Source: Parabacteroides sp. TM07-1AC (GTDB lineage Bacteria; Bacteroidota; Bacteroidia; Bacteroidales; Tannerellaceae). From it: DNA of 64,000 bases. This document shows positions 1 through 6,660 of the stretch, piece by piece; position 1 is the first letter of the stretch, and each line of letters starts with the position of its first letter. Under the pieces are notes generated by a model. It saw only the letters and a list, made by a program, of their open reading frames with translations, ran no database searches and was not told where the DNA came from. A program made the translations under genes and the position numbers. Location of the stretch: the NCBI RefSeq assembly GCF_003480915.1, contig NZ_QUKD01000005.1:186001-250000 (forward strand), read 5' to 3'.

Positions 1-850
1 GTTCCGGTTTCAGGAGATATTGCCGCACGAAGTTTTCCTTGAACAGGCGCAACTGGATATCATCCGGAAAATAACGAGTATAGCCAACCGTCCGGATCGT
101 ATCGATGGTCAGGCTGTCTTTCCAAAGCGTATCCTGCCGGGTAGTCTGTTCCAGCGACGGGATGATGATAGAGTCGTTGAAAGCAATCTCTTCGCCCGGC
201 TGGTCGAACTTATAATCGCGATTGACATCATTCAGACCGAATATACGATAGCTGCCCGGAGAGATATTACGGATGGTGAACTCTCCTTTATCGTTTGTAC
301 GCGAAGTACGGTCGAAAGGCAGTTTCACAAAAGCCGAATCTTCCAGGTTCTTATGCAGACCGATCGTGATACCGGGCATCGGTTCCAGGTTTTCCGCATT
401 CAGCAGGATACCGGAAACTTCCAGCGTATCGATCACATCACCGGTAGAGAAGGCAAAAGAGAAATTCTCGAACACATTCTTCTCGTTATTATCGGAGATC
501 GAATTGGTAAAGTCGATCGTATAGGTCGTATTCTCTTTCAGTGTATCTTTCAGCTCGACCACCACCTTCTTTCCGGCAGCACGGATTACCGGCAACTGCA
601 TTTGCGGCGGTGTGATGATCACATTCTCCGACGGCTTATCCAGCTGCACCAGCTCATCAAACAGGATTTCCACCTTCTTCCCCTTATAGTTCTTCTGGTT
701 TGGAGCCGGAAGGCTGCTGACAAATTTAGGCGGCGTCTCATCATAAGGTCCTCCGTTCGGAGAAGCCATATTGGCACATGAATACATGGTTACCAACAGA
801 AACAGCCCGCACACCGCCAGCAATAAATTGTTTATATATCTGTTACCCAT
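1..850 (-). CDS. Ig-like domain lipoprotein (5' part, runs off the window)
   Basis: The start codon is the ATG complementary to 848-850 and about 283 codons are visible before the window edge, so the C-terminus is missing. The N-terminus has a lipoprotein signal with Cys at residue 25 after LVTMYS, so the product is probably anchored in an outer or inner membrane leaflet. Residues about 38-130 look like a bacterial Ig-like (Big_5/SbsA) domain: PKFVSSLPAPNQKNYKGK, then a strand-rich stretch ending in FSFAFSTGD. A second strand-rich part with LEPMPGITIGL and GEFTIRNISPGSY resembles a carboxypeptidase-regulatory-like fold. This arrangement is common in Bacteroidales lipoproteins of unknown role. 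A minus-strand -7 box lies 24 bp upstream. No function can be assigned. Confidence 0.8.
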   Translation of the reverse strand, partial: MGNRYINNLLLAVCGLFLLVTMYSCANMASPNGGPYDETPPKFVSSLPAPNQKNYKGKKVEILFDELVQLDKPSENVIITPPQMQLPVIRAAGKKVVVELKDTLKENTTYTIDFTNSISDNNEKNVFENFSFAFSTGDVIDTLEVSGILLNAENLEPMPGITIGLHKNLEDSAFVKLPFDRTSRTNDKGEFTIRNISPGSYRIFGLNDVNRDYKFDQPGEEIAFNDSIIIPSLEQTTRQDTLWKDSLTIDTIRTVGYTRYFPDDIQLRLFKENFVRQYLLKPE

Positions 851-873
851 TCAATCTCTTTTTAATCAGAGGG

Positions 874-881
874 CAAAAATA
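874..881 (-). promoter_or_regulatory. -7 box for the Ig-like lipoprotein gene
   Basis: On the minus strand this reads TATTTTTG, a full match to the Bacteroidota -7 consensus TAnnTTTG, 24 bp ahead of the start codon. No convincing -33 TTTG was found. Confidence 0.45.
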
Positions 882-962
882 GGGAAAAATCCGGTGACAA
901 ACAGTGATATATACGCTAAATAACGTAAGTTCACTATAACAAATCAGAAATTGAAACGTCAT

Positions 963-1112
963 TCATGCCACCATCTGCCCGGACAATTCCCTTTCTTCCG
1001 CTATCAGCCGGTCGAAAAAGCGTTTCAGCAAAACGGCCATTGCCTGCTGTTTCAGCAAAACCAGCCGCACATCTTCGCTGACAAGCACATACGATATTTG
1101 TTGAAGAAACAT
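963..1112 (-). CDS. Possible 49-residue small protein
   Basis: An ATG at 1112 opens a 49-codon frame ending in TGA at 963-965. The predicted peptide begins MFLQQISYVLVSEDV and continues with a Leu/Lys/Arg-rich helix-like stretch (LLKQQAMAVLLKRFFDRL). Codon choice resembles the neighbouring genes, and a GGAG lies just upstream with a short spacer. It is too short for firm judgement and no family is recognised. It could also be a gene remnant. If the invertible promoter at 1516-1660 flips, transcription would run toward this frame. Confidence 0.3.
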   Translation of the reverse strand: MFLQQISYVLVSEDVRLVLLKQQAMAVLLKRFFDRLIAEERELSGQMVA

Positions 1113-1224
1113 TCATCTCCATATATTATTGCTAAATTCCTACGGGGAATATTTACTACAGCCAAAAAGGCTTACTGTATATTTTCCGTATTTGGCGAAA
1201 GGCGTTGTTTTCTATAATAAAATA

Positions 1225-1312
1225 GACCATTCGGGAGAAAAAATAATTTCTTTCGGAAGAAAATCGAATTTCATTCGGAAGAAATTGAAAAGTCATTCGA
1301 ATGGGGTAAAAG
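1225..1312. repeat. Four tandem 22-bp repeats
   Basis: Units start at 1225, 1247, 1269 and 1291. Each carries CATTCG or CTTTCG at its fourth position (1228, 1250, 1272, 1294). The two middle units share TTCGGAAGAAA and are the best conserved; the outer two are degenerate. A period of 22 bp is two helical turns, so any protein bound to each unit would sit on one face of the DNA. This suggests an operator array, but no regulator is identified. Confidence 0.5.
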
Positions 1313-1422
1313 GCGATGGTATAGATAATGTATAAACCTTATTCTTTTTATCCGGCTTTCAAAAATAAGACTTCGATGCAGAAATAACCTTGGATAAACA
1401 TGGTTTTTCTATAAATAAAGAC

Positions 1423-1430
1423 TACATTTG
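1423..1430 (+). promoter_or_regulatory. Possible upstream -7 box
   Basis: TACATTTG fits TAnnTTTG and faces the 154-residue gene, but it lies about 480 bp upstream and before the inverted repeat. It may be an additional promoter or a chance match. Confidence 0.25.
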
Positions 1431-1515
1431 TCATGTCGTATCAAAGTTGGTTACAGCGGTGACCGGCTTACGGCAATATAATTTATAAGTTAAGCATTTT
1501 AAGAGATTATTCTGA

Positions 1516-1660
1516 GAATACTAAATTTTCCCGATTTATACTCTATTCGGAATAATAGCAACAAAATGCCCATGTTAGTTGTATATACTTATGTATATAA
1601 TATATTAGTGTGGGCTGTTGTCTATTATTTATGGAGTGGGTCGGGAAAAACCTAGTATTC
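1516..1660. promoter_or_regulatory. Candidate invertible promoter (inverton)
   Basis: Inverted arms at 1516-1534 and 1641-1660 share GAATACTA and TTTTCCCGA, with two mismatches and one indel between these blocks. Homology weakly extends outward to TTATTC on each side. They enclose 106 bp. Inside, TTG at 1579-1581 and TATATTAG at 1601-1608 are separated by 19 bp and match the Bacteroidota -33/-7 pattern with one mismatch in the -7 box. In the present orientation this promoter points to the gene at 1908. Flanking-arm length, enclosed size and an internal promoter are what is known for phase-variable promoters in Bacteroides and Parabacteroides. Inversion itself is inferred, not seen. Confidence 0.5.
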
Positions 1661-1669
1661 GAATAATAG

Positions 1670-1707
1670 CAGCAGTTCCACACTTTTTTTGTGTCATGAA
1701 ACTGCTG
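1670..1707 (+). promoter_or_regulatory. Leader hairpin 1
   Basis: CAGCAGTT (1670-1677) pairs perfectly with AACTGCTG (1700-1707). Inner CACAC and GTGT can add pairs around a T-rich loop. It lies in the predicted 5' leader downstream of the inverton. Confidence 0.45.
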
Positions 1708-1804
1708 ATTTTAATCACACTAGTATCAGCAGCGACTTCCTCTATAAAATAAACAGCCAGTTACTTCCTGATACTTTCGGACATTACTAACTATACTATA
1801 GGGT

Positions 1805-1886
1805 GTATATAGATCGTGGCGTGATAGCCTGAAACGATTTATATATCGGTTAAGTTGAGACTGCCCGTCCGTGAGGATATGGCAGT
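1805..1886 (+). promoter_or_regulatory. Leader hairpins 2 and 3 before the alpha-CTD-like gene
   Basis: Hairpin 2 pairs ATCGT-GGC (1813-1820) with GCC (1827-1829) and ACGAT (1834-1838), flanked by further A/T pairs. Hairpin 3 pairs ACTGCC (1860-1865) with GGCAGT (1881-1886), then GTCC with GGAT across a GUGA loop, which is a GNRA-type tetraloop. Hairpin 3 ends 21 bp before the ATG at 1908, close enough to affect ribosome access. This looks like a structured cis-regulatory leader of unknown class. Confidence 0.45.
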
Positions 1887-1907
1887 TTATTTTAAACATT
1901 ATATATT

Positions 1908-2372
1908 ATGGCAGAACACAATACAAATAACGAATCGGAAGCTTTGCTGCGGGAGAAAGTGGCAAAACAGGAATATCTTATCAATCAGATGACTATAAGA
2001 TGTCATGCGCTGGAGTTTGAGAACAAACGGTTTCGGTTGTTACTCTATAACTCATGGCGTAATAAAAGTTATATTCCCCTGGAAGAAATCTATAAATACG
2101 AACTTGCCCCCATGCTTCTGGAAGAGGTGATGGCTGTGCTTCAACAGTCTCTTTACAAGTTTGATTTCAGTACGCGGGTCAGGCTGACATTCCATGCGTT
2201 AGATATATGTACGGTGAAAGATATATTGGTCGAGCTTAAAGAGCACAAAGCATATCATTTGAAATGCTACAGAAGTTTTGGCTCGAAAGCACTCCAAAAC
2301 GTATATGAAGTTTTATATAAGAATGGCATTCTCGATGAATCTCATAACAGTTATCTGTTCGATTTTGTTTGA
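1908..2372 (+). CDS. Small protein with coiled coil and RNA polymerase alpha-CTD-like domain
   Basis: The 154-residue product has a charged N-terminal helix (residues about 8-45) likely to form a coiled coil. Residues about 82-145 resemble the C-terminal domain of RNA polymerase alpha: DFSTRVRLTFHALDICTVKDIL matches the first helices, and YRSFGSKALQNVYEVL matches the helix-hairpin-helix segment that in alpha reads as NLGKKSLTEIKDVL. In alpha this domain binds UP-element DNA and activators. A free-standing copy could bind DNA or compete with alpha, but that is inference. The gene is monocistronic, sits behind a candidate invertible promoter and structured leader, and ends inside a strong hairpin shared with the convergent antitoxin gene. 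No close homologue is named from memory. Confidence 0.75.
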   Translation: MAEHNTNNESEALLREKVAKQEYLINQMTIRCHALEFENKRFRLLLYNSWRNKSYIPLEEIYKYELAPMLLEEVMAVLQQSLYKFDFSTRVRLTFHALDICTVKDILVELKEHKAYHLKCYRSFGSKALQNVYEVLYKNGILDESHNSYLFDFV

Positions 2373-2393
2373 TTTATAAACAAAATCGAACAG
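2355..2393. terminator. Bidirectional terminator hairpin
   Basis: A perfect 16-bp stem (2355-2370 with 2378-2393) around a 7-nt loop overlaps the stop codon of the gene ending at 2372 and lies 13 bp beyond the end of the convergent gene. The stem is A/T-rich at its top and lacks a clean T run after it, so strength is uncertain. Confidence 0.65.
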
Positions 2394-2405
2394 CCGGCAG
2401 GTCTT

Positions 2406-2702
2406 TTATATCACAGGCTTCACAATTTCAATACGTAATCCCAGTGCTTCAATAATTCTATAAAACGTACTTACACCTGGTTCTATAACCCCCTTTTCAA
2501 TACGCGAAATATATGACTTACTTGCCCCAATACGCTTTGCCAGTTCTTCCTGCGTCACCTTTTCTTTTTTACGCGCATCATGAATAATTTGACCCATACA
2601 ATAAGAATAGGCTTCACGTCTAAAATTATCGCGCTCGGAAGTTCCTACTTTGCCGAATTTTTGATCCATTATTGCATCAACGCTTCTCAGATTTGCTTCC
2701 AT
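2406..2702 (-). CDS. XRE-family antitoxin (HigA-like)
   Basis: This 98-residue protein has a helix-turn-helix at about residues 50-92 (TQEELAKRIGASKSYISRIEKG), typical of XRE/HTH_3 antitoxins that bind their own promoter. It would normally neutralise a RelE/HigB-type mRNA interferase encoded upstream. The reading frame is intact, and its start overlaps the end of the upstream toxin remnant, as in functional toxin-first modules. Because that toxin is broken, the protein now probably acts only as a repressor or is on its way to being lost. Confidence 0.85.
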   Translation of the reverse strand: MEANLRSVDAIMDQKFGKVGTSERDNFRREAYSYCMGQIIHDARKKEKVTQEELAKRIGASKSYISRIEKGVIEPGVSTFYRIIEALGLRIEIVKPVI

Positions 2703-2945
2703 AATATTCTTCTTTGATTTTTAATGCTTTATTTATTTCCTTAACTGGTGTCTTTTGCGTTTTTTTCTGAAACCCATTAAACAGAATAACGATCTTCCCT
2801 TTATCAAAACAAAAAAACACTCGATAGATATCTGACTTTCAGTATATCAAGTATATAGTATATTTTTAGACTCATTTTCGGTAAGAGTATCCATGAAGTC
2901 CCAAAAGTAACTTTTATATGCTACTATTTCTCGTTCATCATCCAT
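2677..2945 (-). pseudogene. Broken RelE/HigB-type toxin
   Basis: An ATG at 2945 opens MDDEREIVAYKSYFWDFMDTL, the usual N-terminus of this toxin group, but the frame stops after NILYT. The C-terminal part continues in another frame as DIYRVFFCFDKGKIVIL, then FNGFQKKTQKTP and a Lys-rich tail ending at 2677-2679, overlapping the antitoxin start. Compared with an expected length near 110 residues, about 30 central residues are missing and the two halves are out of frame. The simplest reading is an internal deletion with frameshift, which would inactivate the toxin. No alternative gene fits this stretch. Confidence 0.8.
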
Positions 2946-2991
2946 AGGACAAAAGTATATAAAGTTTAAACATATTACAACTTCTACGAGA

Positions 2992-4269
2992 TTAATATTT
3001 CAAAACATCCTGTTTCAGATACCTGAACCCGATCCGGCAATACAAACATTTCTTTTTCTCGCAGTACTCCCGCTTCAGTTGGATAAGAGCCTGGCTGTCT
3101 CCGGCATGGCAGGCTTTGATTCCTGCTTGCCCAAAAGCGGAAACGATCGCATTCTTTTCCGGCGGAAGGCTTTCAAGGATACGGATAGCACGGTCGCAAT
3201 ATTCCGGTTGTTTATTCCGGACACCATAAGCAAAAAGTATCGGAACCACCGTATTTATCAGCAGGATACATAAGGAATTTTCTCCCACCGGCTTTTCTTT
3301 CCGGAGGGAAACAGAACGGAAATTATAATGTGTCGCCCAATACTCGGATGGAGAAACACGGAGGTATTGTTTGATCTGGCCGATACTGCCGGCTGTCAGT
3401 ATTTCGGAAAACAAGGTATCGTGCTGCGTCCAGACGGCAGTCAGTTGTGCCAGTTTCAGACAGGGAAAATTGACCGGACGGATACGCAGATTCTTAAACA
3501 GGGAAGGATCGAGCGGTGTCAACCCGAACTTATGACGAAGGAACCGGTATTCGCGTTGCAGCAAACGGTAGTAAGGACAGTCGAGCGCTTCGTCCAGCAT
3601 TCCCGCCTGCCCGAACAGCATCGCCTCCACCTGCGAATAGCTGCCGCGTTGTTTCTGAATACAGCGCAACGGCAGGCTTTTCGCTAGACGTTCGAAAATA
3701 TCGTTATTCACTCCAAAGCCGAAATTACGGGTTAAAGTAATATAAAAGACCTCGTTCCAATCGCCGCCATACAGGTCCAGCAGACGGAAAATATCAGCCG
3801 TCTTCCGCTCCAGCCGTTCACCTAGCAGGGCATCCAGCCAAGAGGAAATGTACAACGATTCTATTTCCCGGATATAGCCCAGGCACGGCATGGAAACTTC
3901 ACGGTACAACAGCCAGTCCATATTCCTGACCACAGCCTCCGGAACAGCCAGTTTCAGCTGCGGGATCGGTTCGCCGTTCGTCCGGCACACCTCACAGTCC
4001 GAACACTCCACGACATGCAGCACCACAGCATCGTAGGCCTTATCCAGATCGTGCCGATGAAGCAGCCAGTCAGACGCTTTGGTATGGATTTCCACACCGC
4101 CGACCCACAGAGTATCGGCTATTTTTATCTTTGCATTGAAGAAGTCCGGTCCGGCATCGGAATTGAGTATTCCGGGATCGATTACGGAGACAAGACGACC
4201 ATCGGTGGTAAGAAGCGGCAGTGCCGGATACAGTTTGTATTTCCAAACATAATGTAATAAACGTTCCAT
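2992..4269 (-). CDS. DUF2851 family protein
   Basis: The 425-residue protein opens MERLLHYVWKYKLYP and carries the family block NSDAGPDFFNAKIKI followed by WVGGVEIHTKASDW, which I recognise as DUF2851. This is a conserved Bacteroidota family of unknown function with a fold suspected to relate to nucleases. The C-terminus has a Cys-rich end (CEKKKCLYCRIGF) that could bind metal. There is no signal peptide, so it is cytoplasmic. It is divergently transcribed from dapB, with minus-strand -7 box at 4298-4305. Confidence 0.85.
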   Translation of the reverse strand: MERLLHYVWKYKLYPALPLLTTDGRLVSVIDPGILNSDAGPDFFNAKIKIADTLWVGGVEIHTKASDWLLHRHDLDKAYDAVVLHVVECSDCEVCRTNGEPIPQLKLAVPEAVVRNMDWLLYREVSMPCLGYIREIESLYISSWLDALLGERLERKTADIFRLLDLYGGDWNEVFYITLTRNFGFGVNNDIFERLAKSLPLRCIQKQRGSYSQVEAMLFGQAGMLDEALDCPYYRLLQREYRFLRHKFGLTPLDPSLFKNLRIRPVNFPCLKLAQLTAVWTQHDTLFSEILTAGSIGQIKQYLRVSPSEYWATHYNFRSVSLRKEKPVGENSLCILLINTVVPILFAYGVRNKQPEYCDRAIRILESLPPEKNAIVSAFGQAGIKACHAGDSQALIQLKREYCEKKKCLYCRIGFRYLKQDVLKY

Positions 4270-4297
4270 ATTCTTTTCAGAGTTAAGATTTATGCCA

Positions 4298-4325
4298 CAA
4301 ATCTAATTCATTTTCTTTATATTTG
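4298..4325. promoter_or_regulatory. Divergent promoters for DUF2851 and dapB
   Basis: On the minus strand 4298-4305 reads TAGATTTG, and on the plus strand 4318-4325 reads TATATTTG. Both match TAnnTTTG. The dapB transcript would start near 4332 and include the inverted-repeat spacer at 4338-4428 in its leader. Confidence 0.5.
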
Positions 4326-4337
4326 CACCCTATAACT

Positions 4338-4428
4338 AATTGAAAATTGAAAATTGAAAGTTGAAAATGAACAATAAACCTTATTTCATTCTCTAATTCT
4401 CAATTTTCAATTCTCAATTCTCAATTTT
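4338..4428. repeat. Low-complexity inverted repeat in the dapB leader
   Basis: Tandem TTGAAAA units (4338-4371) are mirrored by TCAATTCTC/TCAATTTTC units (4385-4428), so the transcript can fold into a long A/U-rich hairpin. A similar but GC-richer structure separates the two signal peptidase genes. Such spacers recur between genes in this order and may be small repeat elements. Confidence 0.6.
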
Positions 4429-4435
4429 TAAAGAT

Positions 4436-5152
4436 ATGAAGATTGCACTTATCGGTTACGGAAAGATGGGGAAAACCATCGAACAAATCGCACTCAGCAG
4501 AGGACACCAGATCGTCTCTATCGTAGATATAAACAACCCGGAAGAATTTCAGTCAGCTAATTTCAAGAGCGCAGACGTTGCCATCGAGTTTACGACTCCT
4601 GCCACGGCTTTCGACAATTATATGAAAAGTTTCGCTGCCGGCGTTCCCGTTGTCTCCGGGACGACAGGCTGGTTGGACCGCATCGGCGAAATCAAAGAGA
4701 AATGTGAAAAGGAAGGCAAGACATTCTTCTATGCCTCCAATTTCAGCATCGGGGTAAACATCTTTTTCGCCCTCAACAAATACCTGGCGAAGATCATGAA
4801 TAACTTCCCCTCCTACAATATCAGCATGACGGAAACGCATCATATCCATAAGCTGGATGCTCCGAGCGGAACGGCCATCACACTGGCTGAAGGCATTCTT
4901 GAAAATGTAGACCGGAAAGAACGCTGGACGCTGGAAACAGCCGAACAGCCGACCGACCTGCCGATCCACGCCATCCGCGAAGGAGAAGTGCCGGGTATCC
5001 ATGAAGTGACCTACGAGTCGGATGTCGACTATATCAGCATCAAACATGATGCCAAGAGCCGTGCCGGCTTTGCCCTCGGCGCTGTCGTTGCCGCCGAATT
5101 TACAGCCGGGAAGAAAGGCTTCCTCGGTATGGATGATATGCTTCAATTTTAA
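4436..5152 (+). CDS. dapB: 4-hydroxy-tetrahydrodipicolinate reductase
   Basis: DapB reduces hydroxy-tetrahydrodipicolinate with NAD(P)H in the diaminopimelate/lysine pathway in the cytoplasm. The 238-residue protein has the N-terminal nucleotide-binding motif IGYGKMGKTI (residues 5-14). It then shows the family SNFSIGVNIF segment and the substrate-binding region ETHHIHKLDAPSGTA, with the catalytic His pair and the conserved Lys. It is somewhat shorter than the roughly 270-residue proteobacterial enzymes, as is usual in Bacteroidota. The gene is followed after 20 bp by lepB and a second peptidase gene, and the group probably forms an operon. The start ATG follows a long A/T-rich inverted repeat. 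Confidence 0.95.
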   Translation: MKIALIGYGKMGKTIEQIALSRGHQIVSIVDINNPEEFQSANFKSADVAIEFTTPATAFDNYMKSFAAGVPVVSGTTGWLDRIGEIKEKCEKEGKTFFYASNFSIGVNIFFALNKYLAKIMNNFPSYNISMTETHHIHKLDAPSGTAITLAEGILENVDRKERWTLETAEQPTDLPIHAIREGEVPGIHEVTYESDVDYISIKHDAKSRAGFALGAVVAAEFTAGKKGFLGMDDMLQF

Positions 5153-5172
5153 TTCCACAGATTAGTCTACAA

Positions 5173-6570
5173 ATGAAAAAGTTTTCCAAGAAACAATGGA
5201 TCAAGTTCGGCATCTCGGCCGTATTGTATATACTCTTTTCAATCTGGATGCAGAACCTTTGGTTGTTGCTCGGATTGATCGTGCTGGTGGATATTTTCCT
5301 GACAAAATACATTCCCTGGGGAGCCTGGAAACAGTCGAAGAACCCAAGTGTGCGGAATGCACTGGAATGGGTGGACGATATCCTGTTCGCGCTGATTGCC
5401 GTTTATTTCATTAACCTGTTCATCTTCCAAAACTATCAGATACCGAGTTCTTCGCTGGAGAAATCATTGCTGGTTGGCGATTATCTGTTTGTGAGCAAAC
5501 TGAGCTATGGTCCGCGCGTACCGAACACGCCGCTGTCATTTCCGCTGGTACAAAACACCTTGCCCTTCTTCAACTGCAAATCGTATCTGGACTGGCCTGA
5601 ATGGGGTTACAAGCGTGTCAAAGGATTCGGTCATGTGAAACGTGACGATATCGTCGTGTTCAACTTCCCGGCAGGCGACACGGTTGCCCTGAAACAACAG
5701 AATCCGAGTTACGACGAACTGGTCGCCATGTACGGACGCGACCGGATCTGGATGGATAAAAACACATTCGGAGAGGTGATCTACCGTCCCGTAGACAAAC
5801 GCGAGAATTATGTAAAACGCTGTATCGGTTTACCCGGCGACACGATCGAATTACGAAATAACCAGGTATACATCGACGGCAAACCTGCCAAGAATCCGGA
5901 AAACCTGCAGTTCAACTACTTTGTTGAAACGGACGGTTCTCCCATCACGGAGGAACAGTTCCGCCTGATGGAGGTAAGTAAAGATGATCGCATACTGGCT
6001 ACGAACAGTGGATTTTATCAGGACCTGATGTCTTTCCTCGGCTTTAAGCCGAATGAAAGCGGACAGTTCAACCCGGTTTACCACATGCCTCTGACCAAGA
6101 AAGCGCTTGCCATTGCCGAGAAACTACCGTCTGTGAAAAAGATCGTTATCGAACCGGATGCCTGGGCTGGAAATACGTATCCGGCATGGTACGAAACAGG
6201 CTGGTCACGCGATAATTTCGGTCCGCTGTGGATTCCGAAAAAAGGAGCGACCATCCCGCTGAACGAACGTAACATCGCCTTGTATGGCCGTTGCATCAAA
6301 AACTACGAGAACAACACACTGGAAGTAAAAGACGGAACCTATTATATCAACGGCAAGCCGGAAACAGACTATACATTCAAATATGATTACTATTGGATGA
6401 TGGGGGACAACCGTCACAACAGTGCCGACAGTCGTTCGTGGGGATTCGTTCCGGAAGATCATATCGTCGGAAAACCGATCCTGATCTGGTTGTCACTGGA
6501 TAAAGACCGCAGTCTGTTTGACGGTGGTATCCGCTGGAACCGCCTGTTCCGCATGGTACACCCTGATTAA
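5173..6570 (+). CDS. lepB: Signal peptidase I
   Basis: This S26 peptidase removes signal peptides from exported proteins at the inner membrane. Two or three hydrophobic segments lie in residues about 12-45 and 70-88. The catalytic serine is S94 in IPSSSLEKSLLVGDY, and the general-base lysine is K215 in YVKRCIGLPGDTIEL. The GDNRHNSADSR box follows near residue 415. At 465 residues it is longer than the Escherichia coli enzyme because of a large insert between the catalytic lysine region and the last box, a common Bacteroidota feature. It lies between dapB and a second S26 paralogue, separated from the latter by an inverted-repeat spacer. Confidence 0.95.
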   Translation: MKKFSKKQWIKFGISAVLYILFSIWMQNLWLLLGLIVLVDIFLTKYIPWGAWKQSKNPSVRNALEWVDDILFALIAVYFINLFIFQNYQIPSSSLEKSLLVGDYLFVSKLSYGPRVPNTPLSFPLVQNTLPFFNCKSYLDWPEWGYKRVKGFGHVKRDDIVVFNFPAGDTVALKQQNPSYDELVAMYGRDRIWMDKNTFGEVIYRPVDKRENYVKRCIGLPGDTIELRNNQVYIDGKPAKNPENLQFNYFVETDGSPITEEQFRLMEVSKDDRILATNSGFYQDLMSFLGFKPNESGQFNPVYHMPLTKKALAIAEKLPSVKKIVIEPDAWAGNTYPAWYETGWSRDNFGPLWIPKKGATIPLNERNIALYGRCIKNYENNTLEVKDGTYYINGKPETDYTFKYDYYWMMGDNRHNSADSRSWGFVPEDHIVGKPILIWLSLDKDRSLFDGGIRWNRLFRMVHPD

Positions 6571-6653
6571 AAGTTGACAGTTGACAAGGGACAGTTGAAA
6601 GTTTGATAAATTCGAAGCTCATCTGTCCCCTGTCAACTGTCATCTGTCAACTT
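6571..6653. repeat. Inverted-repeat spacer between the two signal peptidase genes
   Basis: Left arm 6571-6594 (AAGTTGACAGTTGACA then AGGGACAG) pairs with right arm 6623-6653 (CTGTCCCC, then repeated TGTCAACTG/TGTCAACTT units). The arms are built from a GTTGACA(G) unit. Similar TGACAGATGACAG units occur in the larger repeat element at 29.7 kb and 54.4 kb. Confidence 0.65.
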
Positions 6654-6660
6654 GAATAAT

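Noticed and set aside
20..781. A long plus-strand open frame opposite the first gene
   Set aside because: It mirrors the coding strand of the Ig-like lipoprotein, whose signal peptide and domains are clear on the minus strand.
951..1217. An 88-codon plus-strand open frame in the first long gap
   Set aside because: Composition is unlike the neighbouring genes, it has no recognisable domain, and it lies opposite the more protein-like 49-residue frame.
1225..1312. 22-bp array as a CRISPR
   Set aside because: Units are contiguous without spacers and no cas gene is present.
6652..6660. TTG start giving a three-residue longer second signal peptidase
   Set aside because: It lies at the end of the inverted-repeat spacer, and an ATG follows directly at 6661.
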